64,000 nucleotides of DNA from positions 124,001-188,000 of the forward strand of contig NZ_QOCG01000004.1 in assembly GCF_003318235.1 (NCBI RefSeq), written 5' to 3'. The DNA is from Loktanella sp. D2R18 (GTDB lineage: Bacteria > Pseudomonadota > Alphaproteobacteria > Rhodobacterales > Rhodobacteraceae). Both the position numbers and the translations under genes were made by a program. Below, one piece after another: positions 33,293 through 42,171 of the stretch; position 1 is the first letter of the stretch; each line of letters starts with the position of its first letter. A model generated the notes under the pieces. It was not told where the DNA came from. It did no database searches and saw nothing but the letters and a program-made list of their open reading frames with translations.

Positions 33293-33846
33293 AGCGGTAG
33301 ATCAATATGACGGTGGGTTACCTGCAAGCGCGGCAATGCGGCATCAGCCGGATCCACCAAGGCAAAGGTGGATTTGCCTGCAAAAGACGCGGGGATCACC
33401 ATAGCCCGGACAAAACTTGTGACGCCGATGCCCTGCAAGGCAACAGCGCGCACCGGGGATGTGATCGGTTCAAACCAGCTGTCGCCCTCGCTGACGATTT
33501 GGGTATGACCCTCCGCCGCGATCCGCAGCGCCCCGCGCACAAGATGCCGCAGGCCAGCGCCGCTATGCGTGTGCCGATGCGCAACGGCCCCGACTGGAAA
33601 ACAAACCTCATCCACGCGCAACAGTTTAGCGCTGTCGGGAATATCACATTCATGGCTGCTCAGAACCCCGTCCCCGGCGGGTGCCGCTTCGGACAAAACA
33701 AACGTCAGGCCCGTACGCGGCAATTGATCGACAACTGTGGCTATACCCGCGGGGTCCAGCCCGGCGGTATCGTCGCGCGGCGTCCAAGAGATAGCGGCCG
33801 CAAGATCGACCTGCGCATCCGCGCCGCGTATCAGGCTCATAAACAT
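33289..33846 (-). CDS. cupin-like protein
   Basis: A 185-residue protein with a single cupin fold: GAVAHRHTHSGAGLRHLVRGALRIAAEGH for motif 1 and GDSWFEPITSPVRAVA for motif 2. The His pairs HRHTH and the later Glu could bind a metal. The start at 33846 has GGGGGA 5 bases upstream; the frame continues further but would enter the divergent gene. It overlaps the GlcG gene at the 3' end and diverges from a membrane-protein gene after 32 bases. Function unknown; possibly a sensor or a small dioxygenase of the amine locus. Confidence 0.78.
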   Translation of the reverse strand: MFMSLIRGADAQVDLAAAISWTPRDDTAGLDPAGIATVVDQLPRTGLTFVLSEAAPAGDGVLSSHECDIPDSAKLLRVDEVCFPVGAVAHRHTHSGAGLRHLVRGALRIAAEGHTQIVSEGDSWFEPITSPVRAVALQGIGVTSFVRAMVIPASFAGKSTFALVDPADAALPRLQVTHRHIDLPL

Positions 33847-33878
33847 TCTAAATCCCCCTGTTCTGGACAACCTAGCTG

Positions 33879-35249
33879 ATGCGCGCGCTGCTTGCCATTG
33901 TGCTGATCGCCGATTCTGCGGCCGTTTTGGCCGCCAACACATTTGGCGGGGATTTTGCGCATACCGCCGCACGCGTATTATTTGTCGCCCTTTGTTTGCT
34001 TGGGATGCGAACAAGCTCTTTGCGCGAAGTCCTGTTGTTTCTGGCTTCGCTGATCCTCGCTGCAATCTTGTGGCAAGACCCGGAGCACCACGCAGCCTTG
34101 TTCATCGCGATAGACCTCGCCGCCTATTTCGCCGCCTTTATCGCCCTGCTCACCGCGCTCAAACTCGCAGCCGAAAACTCGCAATCGGTATTGGCTGTCG
34201 GGCGGTATCTGACCCAGCAAGCCACAGGGCGCAGATTTGTCGCGACAGCCACGGGCGGGCATATTTTGGGAGTGTTTCTCAATTTCGCAGCTGTGAGCCT
34301 GATGGCGCCATTGATCCAATCAACCACGAGACATAGCGACGGCAGCATCGACCACGACCTTGAACGCCGTCAGATGTCAGCCCTTTTGCGGGGGTTTGCG
34401 TGGATTTTGCTCTGGGCACCCACTACGCTAGGACAGGCCGTGCTTTTGACGTTGTTCACAGATATCGATCATATCAAAATCATCTGCGTTGGCATTGCAA
34501 CATCCCTGTTGATGATGGGAATCGGCTTGGCCTATGATCGGTTTGAATGGCGCAATTACACGCCCCCCAGAACAGAAGATGCGCCGCCCAAGTGGCCAAG
34601 CACCGCGCTTGTGCGGTTGGGCTGTGTCTGTGCTACGCTGATTGGTGCAACGGCCGTGCTTCAGATCACAATGGGGTTCAGTACCGCGCTTTCGCTGATG
34701 TTTGTGGCCCCGTTAGTGACAATGGTGTGGTTCACATGGCAAAAACCCAAAGACCTGCCGCTAACCCGGCAGTTGACGTCGTTTTGGGAGGCGCTCAAGG
34801 CGGATGCGGCGGGTTTGACGCGGTCCGCCATTGCTCTCGGGCTTTCTGGTTTCATCGGGCGTGCCGTGGCAGAGGTGCTACCACTTGCCGAGATGAGCCA
34901 ACACATCGACCTCGCGGCGATACCCGGCTGGCTATTTTTGGCGGTTTTGCCGATCTTGATCACGCTCGGTGGGCAAATCGCGCTGAGCCCGATCATCCTT
35001 GTCGTGTTCATAGGGCAGGTGGTGCAAACTTTTCCGACATTGCCCGCCGATCCAACGCATATTGTTTTCGCGCTCAGCGCCGGGTGGGCGATTTCAATGT
35101 TTGCATCCCCCAATGCAACGGCCACATTGCTGATCGCGGCGGCCTCCAAGATCCCGCCCACAACACTGACATGGCGCTGGAATCTGCGCTACGGCGCGAT
35201 CTGCTATGTTGTGCTTGTCGGCATTTTTGCGCTGCTCGAAGCCGCATAG
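33879..35249 (+). CDS. polytopic membrane protein of unknown family
   Basis: The 456-residue product contains about 11-12 hydrophobic helices distributed over its length and no soluble domain. A segment VATATGGHILGVFLNFAAVSLMAPLI and a late SPIILVVFIGQVVQTFP recall ion-transporter-superfamily carriers, but I cannot place it in a known family. No clear ribosome-binding site precedes the ATG at 33879. It ends 6 bases before the convergent nagA. It could be a carrier tied to the amine locus or an independent gene. Confidence 0.7.
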   Translation: MRALLAIVLIADSAAVLAANTFGGDFAHTAARVLFVALCLLGMRTSSLREVLLFLASLILAAILWQDPEHHAALFIAIDLAAYFAAFIALLTALKLAAENSQSVLAVGRYLTQQATGRRFVATATGGHILGVFLNFAAVSLMAPLIQSTTRHSDGSIDHDLERRQMSALLRGFAWILLWAPTTLGQAVLLTLFTDIDHIKIICVGIATSLLMMGIGLAYDRFEWRNYTPPRTEDAPPKWPSTALVRLGCVCATLIGATAVLQITMGFSTALSLMFVAPLVTMVWFTWQKPKDLPLTRQLTSFWEALKADAAGLTRSAIALGLSGFIGRAVAEVLPLAEMSQHIDLAAIPGWLFLAVLPILITLGGQIALSPIILVVFIGQVVQTFPTLPADPTHIVFALSAGWAISMFASPNATATLLIAAASKIPPTTLTWRWNLRYGAICYVVLVGIFALLEAA

Positions 35250-35255
35250 GGGAAG

Positions 35256-36416
35256 CTAGCCAATCACCTGCACCGCGAACTGACCCGTTGTCGCGTCGCG
35301 CTTGCGATAAAGCGCGGTTCCCTTATGCCCCAAAATCCTGCCCGCGGTGCCGGGTTCGCGCAACAACTGGGCCGCGGTAGATGTCGCCCGCGCAAACGCT
35401 TTGCAAATATCATCGCCTACCTGTTCAACCATCACATCAATCGCGCGCGGCATGGCAAGGTCGGCGCCCGCAAGTGTTCCGTCATCCAATGTCAGCCGGC
35501 CGTCATGGCGAAACACATCGCGCCCGTTAAGGCTGAAGTTTTGGATATCTGATCCGGCAGTAGCCATGGCATCGGTTACCAAAAACACGCGCTCTGACTG
35601 CGGCTTTGCCGCCAAGGCAATCCGCATCGTCGTTGGGTGAACATGGATCGCATCCGCAATCAGCCCGGCATAGACATCGTCCCGCGCTAAGGCCGCGCCG
35701 ACCAGCCCGGGCGCGCGGCTACCCAATTGGCTCATGGCGTTAAACAGATGCGTCACACAGCGCGCACCCGCATCAAATGCAGCGTGACAGGTATCAACAT
35801 CCGCGTCCGTGTGCCCCAATGAAACCGTGATTCCGGCGTCAGATAACTGACTAATTTGGCTAGGTGTCACGTTTTCGGGGGCAAGGGTGACCATCACATT
35901 GGCCAATCGATCAGCGGCGTTCAGCAACACACGTAAATCTGTCTCATTCATCCGGCGGATCAAGCTTGGATCATGCGCGCCCTTGCGTGCCAAACTAAGA
36001 TGCGGCCCCTCAAGGTGAATACCGACAATCCCCGCGACCTTTTGCGCAATAGCCACTTCAACCGCGTCAATGGCGGCGGCGGTCCGCGCGGGCGTATCGG
36101 TGATCAGCGTCGGAAGTATCGCCCCGGTCCCTGTCGTTGCATGCGCTTGCGCAATCACGCGCAATGCTGCGACGGATTGATCATCGTTGAACATGACACC
36201 GCCGCCGCCGTTGACCTGTAGATCAACAAAGCGCGGGGCAATCACGCCACCCGCCAAATGCGTGATCGGGCACCCCTCAGGCAAAGCCTGACGCGGCACG
36301 ACAGACAGGTTACCATCGCCGCCCACAACCAAAGCATGGTCATCATGCAGGGTTTGCCCATCAAAGATCTGCGCGCCCAAATAGGCCTTTGCTACTCCGC
36401 TCATATCGACCCGCAT
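35256..36416 (-). CDS. nagA: N-acetylglucosamine-6-phosphate deacetylase
   Basis: The 386-residue amidohydrolase has the NagA signatures VDLQVNGGGGVMFND, GIHLEGPHLSLARKGAHD (metal Glu), VSLGHTDADVD, CVTHLFNAMSQ, ADAIHVHPTTM and FLVTDAMATAG (catalytic Asp). It removes the acetyl group from GlcNAc-6-P in amino-sugar catabolism. GGAG lies 5 bases before the ATG at 36416; the internal ATG at 36404, overlapping the kinase stop as ATGA, is the alternative. It follows the kinase-like gene in one operon, but nagB, a PTS or a sugar-binding protein is not seen here. Confidence 0.9.
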   Translation of the reverse strand: MRVDMSGVAKAYLGAQIFDGQTLHDDHALVVGGDGNLSVVPRQALPEGCPITHLAGGVIAPRFVDLQVNGGGGVMFNDDQSVAALRVIAQAHATTGTGAILPTLITDTPARTAAAIDAVEVAIAQKVAGIVGIHLEGPHLSLARKGAHDPSLIRRMNETDLRVLLNAADRLANVMVTLAPENVTPSQISQLSDAGITVSLGHTDADVDTCHAAFDAGARCVTHLFNAMSQLGSRAPGLVGAALARDDVYAGLIADAIHVHPTTMRIALAAKPQSERVFLVTDAMATAGSDIQNFSLNGRDVFRHDGRLTLDDGTLAGADLAMPRAIDVMVEQVGDDICKAFARATSTAAQLLREPGTAGRILGHKGTALYRKRDATTGQFAVQVIG

Positions 36417-37289
36417 TGGTGCTCCGCCCGTGCCAGCGCAAAGGCACCGTCCAATGCGCTGCCTTTCGCATCCATTTTTCCGGCGAGATATGCAGGGGGC
36501 AGATATCCTGCGTAATGCGGCCCTAGCCCGCCAAGCAAACAAAGCGGATCCCCGGGCTGAAACCCCAATTGCGTAAGGCCGCGCGCCATGTCATCCGCGC
36601 CGCGTTGCAAGATAGATTGCGCCCATGTATCGCCATCAATCGCGCCCGCAATGACCGCAAGGGGCCAAGGTGCCGTAATCGCCTGGCGTGGCGGTGGTTG
36701 CAAAGCCTACAACCGCGCTGGGATCATTCCCATATTGCGCAAAAAGCGTGACGGACAGTTCTGACCACTCCGCCAGCCCATCATAGCACAGCAATACATG
36801 TTCGAGCGCCGCACGCCCCAACCAAGCCCCCGAGCCTTGGTCCGAAATTTGCAGCCCCCATCCGCCGACGGATCGCACAGCCCCTCCCTTGTTTGTAGCG
36901 ACAATCGTGCAGGTCCCAACGGCTAGCAAGTACCCCTCTTGCCCTGCAAATGCGCCTGCCAATGTCGTGGCGCGGTCATCTGTAACGGTGACTTGCGCAA
37001 ATGGCAGCGCCCCCGCGATACGCGATCTTTGGGTTGCAGTGATCGCTCCGGCCAACCCCAAATGCGCAGTGCCTGATGCAAACGCGCTAGGCGCGATGCC
37101 CGCGTTTTTTGCGGCGGCATCAATCGCAGCAATAACGTTGGTGATAGCACAATCGATATCAGTGGTAACATTGGCGCGACCGCCCTCGGCCTGCGCCAGC
37201 ACACCCGCTTCGACCGTACCAATCGCAACCCGGCAACCCGTGCCCCCGCCATCGACGCCGATAATCACATTGCTTTGCAATTCGTCCAT
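36401..37289 (-). pseudogene. N-acetylglucosamine kinase-like protein (BadF/BadG family), frameshifted
   Basis: Two frames together make one normal ATPase. The N-terminal 210 residues start MDELQSNVIIGVDGGGTGC (ATP-binding DGGGT) and include LLAVGTCTIVATNKGG and GSGAWLGRAALEH. They end in YGTLAPCGHCGRD and a stop at 36636. The next frame continues with PLAVIAGAIDGDTWAQSILQR through GGLGPHYAGYLPPAY to 36401. Joined at the short C run near 36660-36665, the product would be about 296 residues, normal for GlcNAc kinase. One base is missing there compared with an intact gene. This is either a real mutation or a sequencing error in a homopolymer. The gene would feed GlcNAc-6-P to nagA. Confidence 0.8.
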
Positions 37290-37292
37290 ATG

Positions 37293-37309
37293 GGTATCGT
37301 TATAATACC
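37293..37309. promoter_or_regulatory. inverted repeat before the GlcNAc kinase gene
   Basis: GGTATCGTTATAATACC has 5-base arms (GGTAT and ATACC) around 7 bases. It ends 4 bases upstream of the kinase start. Its form fits a GntR-type operator such as those of amino-sugar regulators, but no regulator gene is adjacent. Confidence 0.4.
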
Positions 37310-37374
37310 TCTTTGACGAATGATAGAATGCAGGGATCGGCGCCGCAGGAAATCACAAGAAAGAACTGCACCGA

Positions 37375-38331
37375 TTATGGATTAACGGCCCGCTTCGCGA
37401 CCGCCTGCAAAAGCACCTGCACGATGGCGCGCTGTTCGTCGGTAAACGACGACATTGCGATGTCGGGCTCGGGCCCGTCTAGATCGCTCACATCAAACAA
37501 TGTAGCCTCATCTGGAAAAAACTGCGCCCGAAGCGCTTCGTTATCCTCTGCAAATTTCGCAAGCAGCGCCTTAGCTGTCGCGTTGTCCATGACGCCCCCT
37601 GAAAACCGAGGGAGCTCTTGCTGCGGCAACGACCGGAAAACACGCCGGATGTGCACTTCGGGGACATTTTTCACCAGTTGCATCAGGTCTAAGACGTCTA
37701 TTGAAGGCGTCGCATTCGCAGCGGACTGCGGCGTCGGGAATCCGTCAGCTTGCGTATCAATCCCAAGCACCTGCAAGAAATCACGGACGACATCGCCTTG
37801 CGGAAATGTTGTGGGATCAAACCTGCGAAACAAAAATTCAGCTTCAGGCCACGCGGTCTGCCAGGCAGTAACAATCCGACGATATTCCCCGCCGCCAGTG
37901 CCAAACTTAGCGATGAAATTCTCGAATCCGAGCCGCGTCTTTGCCGTTTTCAGTTTTTGTTTGTAGGCGTTCGCGAGGTATTTATCTTGCCGCCGGAAAT
38001 ACCCAACAATCTTGACGTCCATTGGCTCTGGCAACGCAAGAACGTCGCGTAGGGCCGCCGGGTTTGCGCCCGAAAACATTTCAGAGGTCAGTACAAAATT
38101 TTGCGACGGGCTTTTGCTGATCAAATTGCGCACAACTGCTCCAATCTCGACGGCGCGGTCGTGGTTGCCGCTGCGCAACGCGACGCTCAGATCATTGTAA
38201 GACCCGCTGCGGTGCCGCGTAAGAAAATCAAAGCCAAGGGGATTGAGGTAATCTTTATTGTCGCGCGTGAAACGCTGAATAGCCGTCGACCCTGTTTTGG
38301 GCGTGCCAATATGTATCCAAAGTATACGCAT
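37375..38331 (-). CDS. sulfotransferase-like P-loop protein
   Basis: A 318-residue protein begins MRILWIHIGTPKTGSTAIQRF. The PKTGST segment matches the 5'-phosphosulfate loop of sulfotransferases that use PAPS. A second region, KIVGYFRRQDKYLANAYKQ, corresponds to the 3'-phosphate site (Arg-Arg and the later Ser/Tyr). It probably sulfates a surface glycan or lipid. Its start is 3 bases after the stop of the adjacent glycosyltransferase gene, so they form one leftward operon. Family is fairly sure, acceptor unknown. Confidence 0.72.
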   Translation of the reverse strand: MRILWIHIGTPKTGSTAIQRFTRDNKDYLNPLGFDFLTRHRSGSYNDLSVALRSGNHDRAVEIGAVVRNLISKSPSQNFVLTSEMFSGANPAALRDVLALPEPMDVKIVGYFRRQDKYLANAYKQKLKTAKTRLGFENFIAKFGTGGGEYRRIVTAWQTAWPEAEFLFRRFDPTTFPQGDVVRDFLQVLGIDTQADGFPTPQSAANATPSIDVLDLMQLVKNVPEVHIRRVFRSLPQQELPRFSGGVMDNATAKALLAKFAEDNEALRAQFFPDEATLFDVSDLDGPEPDIAMSSFTDEQRAIVQVLLQAVAKRAVNP

Positions 38332-38334
38332 GTA

Positions 38335-39402
38335 TTATTGGCTTTCTTGCGGGGCTTGCGCCGCAAATTTGCGCCTGATCGCCCGTCTTGGCTGCCCTGT
38401 GTGTTGATAGGTCATTGTGATGAAATCGGCCCAATCTTCGCGCGCTTTGATGTCAATGATTTTGGCCCGGTGCCATGCGACGGCATCTGCGTGTAGGCCC
38501 CGCAGCACTTTGTCGGAACGCAGTTTTACCAGTTCTTGCAACATGCCAGGCACATGTTTTAGCATCGAATAATCGCGCGTATAATTTGTGTTCATCGCGT
38601 CAAAGTATTCCTGGCCTTGATCCATATTCACATGGTTTGTCCGACCACGGTCACGCTTGACCAAAAAGCTATCCGCGCTGCGGATCGCATAGTGATGCAG
38701 CCGCGCGAAGTCATGAGAAAAGCCTTTCCAGGTCCGCCAAGACACTGTTTTCGCATCTACCGCATTGCCGCCTGCATCGCGCCACGTGATATCATCATAA
38801 GGCGATGGGGCATCCGCTGCGGCATTGGCATCCACCTTCATGAACGGTCTGTGCACGCCCATCCGGTGAAACGTGCCATTGTTGCGATACAGCGTTTTGA
38901 TCCCGGCCCCGCGATAATTCGTAAAGATACCTTCAGGCGCGCAATGAAAGAACTGTTCGGTCAGCGGCAGGTCCTCGTAGTGGCGGCGCATCCCATTACC
39001 GAACAGTTTCCAACTGAGCGAGATCGCATCCGCCGGGCCGCTTTTGTCGATCAAGTCAGGCAACCCCATACCGCAACGCAGGTTCAAAAATTCGTCAGCA
39101 TCGGCGCAAATCACCCAATCGGCGGCTTTGTAATGATCGGTCTTTGGTGCCAGTCGCAATGCGGCACGCTGCGGCGAAAGTTCACGCCCCTTCCGGCCGA
39201 TTTTGCGGTCATTATTATCGACGTGCCCAGCAAGCCCCAATTCTTGCAGGCGTTGCGCGATCGCATCGGTGCCGTCGGCGCAGTCATTCGTGTAAATCAA
39301 GAAGTCGTCGAACCCAATCGCACGGTTAAACGCAATCCATTCAAGCACAAACGGGGCTTCGTTTTTCATTGTCGTCACAATGAGAAAGCGCTCTTTTTCC
39401 AA
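38335..39402 (-). CDS. glycosyltransferase family 2-type protein
   Basis: The 355-residue protein has a GT-A fold start LIVTTMKNEAPFVLEWIAFNRAIGFDDFLIYTNDCADGT and the metal-binding motif WVICADADEFLNLR near residue 95. Downstream blocks WKLFGNGMRRHYED and LHHYAIRSADSFLVKR are shared with its neighbour at 39440, showing that they are paralogs. The family (PF13704-like) is common in alphaproteobacterial surface-polysaccharide clusters. It likely adds a sugar from a nucleotide donor on the cytoplasmic side. Donor and acceptor cannot be told. Confidence 0.85.
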   Translation of the reverse strand: MEKERFLIVTTMKNEAPFVLEWIAFNRAIGFDDFLIYTNDCADGTDAIAQRLQELGLAGHVDNNDRKIGRKGRELSPQRAALRLAPKTDHYKAADWVICADADEFLNLRCGMGLPDLIDKSGPADAISLSWKLFGNGMRRHYEDLPLTEQFFHCAPEGIFTNYRGAGIKTLYRNNGTFHRMGVHRPFMKVDANAAADAPSPYDDITWRDAGGNAVDAKTVSWRTWKGFSHDFARLHHYAIRSADSFLVKRDRGRTNHVNMDQGQEYFDAMNTNYTRDYSMLKHVPGMLQELVKLRSDKVLRGLHADAVAWHRAKIIDIKAREDWADFITMTYQHTGQPRRAIRRKFAAQAPQESQ

Positions 39403-39439
39403 CTTACACCTACACGTTTACCACTGTCGAGGCTGGCCT

Positions 39440-40456
39440 TTAGACCAACCCAAGTTTTGCCGCGATATCCGGCATTTCTGCTATTACGGCCTGACGGGCA
39501 GTATCAAGTTTTTCGCGGTGCCATTCAAGGCTTTGGGCGTGTAAACGCGCCAGATGCGGATGCGCGGCTTTGATATCGTCAATACGTGCTTGCAAGGCGG
39601 GCACATGGCGCTGGATGCTCGCCTCACGCACATCATTGGCATTAAAGGTTTCAAAATAGGAAAAATCAATCCGCTCTTGGTCCGCGCTATTTGCGGTGCC
39701 GCGGTAGCGTTTCATCAAAAATGCTTCGGATGATTTGATCATATAGTGGTTCATGCTAACCAGATCACGGCCCAAGCTGGCCTCAAATGACCGCCATCCT
39801 TGCTTCAAATAGCGCTCTGGCATCGGTTGACCAGAACCGTTGACCCAATTGACCGGATGGCTACCATCCTGAAATCGCGGCTTCAGGCGCGGGCGATGAA
39901 TGGCCGGTTTGCGCACAAAACGCGGGCGAAACATGGTTTTGAACGCGGTGTAGCGTTGGATGTTATGGGTGCCTGCCGGGGCCGCTTGGTCAAATTGCGC
40001 GATGACGGGCACGTCTTTGAACCCAACAATACCGCCATTGCCAAACACCCGCCATGTGGCAGAGATCATATCAGCGCGCTGGGGTGATATTCCAGCAAGT
40101 GCTGCAAAAAGGGCGTCAATGGTCCCGTCCCCCACGTGGATGTTCAAAAATTCATCCGCGTCCGCCACCAGTATCCAATCTGACGCCGTGATCGCCGGAT
40201 CTGCCCAAAACCTCTCGTAGGCGCGGTTTTGCGGGTCTTCGCTAGTGCCTTTTGGCTGGCCACTGTTTTCCAGATGGGTAATTTCGTCAACCGTGTCGAG
40301 ATAATCCAACATCTGCCGGGTGCCATCACTGCAGTCATTCGATGCAATCGCGATCCGATCAAAACCAATCAGCTTGTAGTAGTAAATCCATTCAAGCAGA
40401 TAGGGGCCTTCGTCCTTGACCGTTCCGACAAGCGTGCATGATTGGCGATCAGCCAT
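39440..40456 (-). CDS. glycosyltransferase family 2-type protein (paralog)
   Basis: The 338-residue protein shares the architecture of the neighbour at 38335: TLVGTVKDEGPYLLEWIYYYKLIGFDRIAIASNDCSDGT, WILVADADEFLNIHVGDG, WRVFGNGG and MNHYMIKSSEAFLMKRYRG. The catalytic-type ADADEF motif is present. It is the first gene of the leftward glycan operon, 37 bases before its paralog, and diverges from another glycosyltransferase across 132 bases. Tandem paralogs suggest successive sugar additions. Confidence 0.86.
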   Translation of the reverse strand: MADRQSCTLVGTVKDEGPYLLEWIYYYKLIGFDRIAIASNDCSDGTRQMLDYLDTVDEITHLENSGQPKGTSEDPQNRAYERFWADPAITASDWILVADADEFLNIHVGDGTIDALFAALAGISPQRADMISATWRVFGNGGIVGFKDVPVIAQFDQAAPAGTHNIQRYTAFKTMFRPRFVRKPAIHRPRLKPRFQDGSHPVNWVNGSGQPMPERYLKQGWRSFEASLGRDLVSMNHYMIKSSEAFLMKRYRGTANSADQERIDFSYFETFNANDVREASIQRHVPALQARIDDIKAAHPHLARLHAQSLEWHREKLDTARQAVIAEMPDIAAKLGLV

Positions 40457-40588
40457 TGCGACATCCTTTTTGCATCTGTGATCCTGCGTAACGCCAAGCC
40501 CCTTTCATGCCAAGGATGGATGTTGCGGGGCAGCCCGCCATCAGATAGAAATTACCGCGACAAGAACCCAGATTTGAAGGTATTGACG

Positions 40589-41452
40589 ATGGCCGTGCTT
40601 CCCCCAATTGGTGCCCTTTGGATTGGTGGGTCTTTGACATGGCTGGAACAACTTTGCCTGAAATCCTTTGTCGATCAGGGGCACCCGATGATCTTGTACA
40701 CATATGGCAAGGTGAAGGGCGTGCCTGAAGGCGTCGAAATCCGTGACGGCAACGATATTTTGGCCACCGACCGGTTTATCACCCATGACCGGACTGGATC
40801 AGTCGCGCTTTTTTCAGATTTGTTCCGGTTCCATCTGATCGCGAAAGAACCTGAAATCATCTATATCGACACCGATGTCTATTCGGTGCGCCCCTTCCCC
40901 GGCGGCGAAAGCCATATCTTTGGCTATGAGTTCTATAACGAAGAGCGTCAAAAGGGGCAGGTCAACGGCGCCATTTTGCGGATGCCGCAAGATAGCCCTG
41001 CGTTACAGGCGTTGCTTGACTTTACCGCCGACGAATACCCTATCCCAGAATGGCTGCCCCGCCGTCATCTTGACCCGATCAAAGCACGCGCCGCAGCAGG
41101 CGACCCAATGCATGTCTCCGAGATGCCATGGGGGATTTGGGGACCACTGGGCGTGACGGCATATCTGATACAGAGCGGCGAAATCGAACACGCGCGTACG
41201 ACGGATGTCTACTATCCAGTCCACTTTGCGGATCGTCGAATCTTTACAAAACGTCCGATGCTCACGCGGAGGCATTTTACGGATGAAACCCGCTGTCTGC
41301 ACATCTGGGCCCCAATCAAGAATTTCTGCGCCAAGCGTTTTGGCGGGGTTCCCCCTGAAAACAGTTTCCTTGATGAACGGCTCAAACATCACGGGATCGA
41401 TCCGCACGCGGCCCCGATCATCCCGCAAAGTGACCGGTCAGTGGTCGCATAA
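40589..41452 (+). CDS. glycosyltransferase with sugar-binding DXD region
   Basis: A 287-residue protein starts MAVLPPIGALWIGGSLTWLEQLCLKSFVDQGH and has SDLFRFHLIAKEPEIIYIDTDVYSVRPF, where DTD is the DXD metal/nucleotide-sugar motif. This is the Gly_transf_sug / TcdA-like group known from capsule and lipopolysaccharide loci. The ATG at 40589 is preceded by GAAGG 8 bases upstream; an in-frame ATG at 40442 is rejected because it overlaps the divergent gene. The following hydrolase-like gene overlaps its end by about 23 bases. Confidence 0.83.
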   Translation: MAVLPPIGALWIGGSLTWLEQLCLKSFVDQGHPMILYTYGKVKGVPEGVEIRDGNDILATDRFITHDRTGSVALFSDLFRFHLIAKEPEIIYIDTDVYSVRPFPGGESHIFGYEFYNEERQKGQVNGAILRMPQDSPALQALLDFTADEYPIPEWLPRRHLDPIKARAAAGDPMHVSEMPWGIWGPLGVTAYLIQSGEIEHARTTDVYYPVHFADRRIFTKRPMLTRRHFTDETRCLHIWAPIKNFCAKRFGGVPPENSFLDERLKHHGIDPHAAPIIPQSDRSVVA

Positions 41453-42167
41453 GGTGGCGCAGGTTGCACCCCAGCCATTTTGCACATCAGACCGGGTCAA
41501 GGCGACCTATATCACCGGGCGCGAACCCCGGCTGGTGGTGTCCTTCACGGGGGTCGGCAAACCAGATACGCGAACCCAAGACGAAGAATTCGTCGGATAT
41601 GGATCACAAGACGGACGTAACCATGTGTTGTTTGTCGCGGACACATTGCGCAGTTGGTACAACGATCCCGGCATTTATGACGAGATCGTAGACGCGGTTA
41701 CGCGGTATAAATCAAAACATGGCATCACCGACACGGTCACATTTGGAAATTCAATGGGCGGCAATGGGGCCGTGATTTTTGCGGGCGCAATTGGTGCAAC
41801 CCGCTGCTTGTCGTTGTCGGCGCAATACTCTGCGGACCCTACAATCGTGCCCGAAGAAACACGTTGGCGCGAATACCGCGATAAGATCGCCGAATTCACA
41901 CGCCCGCCATTAGAGACAACCATCACCCCGGATTGTCAGTATTTCATCCTACACGGCGGTGGCGATGTCGAACGCCGGCATTGGTCGCGGTTCCCCAAAG
42001 GGGAAAACATCCATCACTATCTGGTGGGCGCAGCCGGGCATGGCGTTGGGCGGCGTCTCAAGTCATCGGGCCTGATCAAACCCGCAACGCATTTCGCCAT
42101 TGCGGGACGCCCACGCGCGTTTCGCATGGCGCTTAAGGACGGGTTGCGGTTGCACCGTCCAAAATGA
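41430..42167 (+). CDS. alpha/beta-hydrolase-like protein in glycan cluster
   Basis: About 245 residues. The nucleophile elbow TVTFGNSMGGNGAVIFAG and the late FILHGGGDVERRHWSRFP and GAAGHGVGRRL (Asp and His candidates) fit an alpha/beta hydrolase, probably an esterase or acyltransferase acting on a polysaccharide. The start is unclear: a GTG at 41430 overlapping the previous gene or a GTG at 41454 are both possible, and neither has a good ribosome-binding site, so coupling to the upstream gene is likely. It ends 4 bases before the convergent ABC ATPase gene. Confidence 0.7.
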   Translation: MTGQWSHKVAQVAPQPFCTSDRVKATYITGREPRLVVSFTGVGKPDTRTQDEEFVGYGSQDGRNHVLFVADTLRSWYNDPGIYDEIVDAVTRYKSKHGITDTVTFGNSMGGNGAVIFAGAIGATRCLSLSAQYSADPTIVPEETRWREYRDKIAEFTRPPLETTITPDCQYFILHGGGDVERRHWSRFPKGENIHHYLVGAAGHGVGRRLKSSGLIKPATHFAIAGRPRAFRMALKDGLRLHRPK

Positions 42168-42171
42168 TCGC

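Noticed and set aside
41205-41430. N-terminal 75 codons of the open frame preceding the alpha/beta hydrolase-like gene
   Set aside because: They overlap the glycosyltransferase gene in another frame and have no hydrolase-like content; the real start is near 41430 or 41454.
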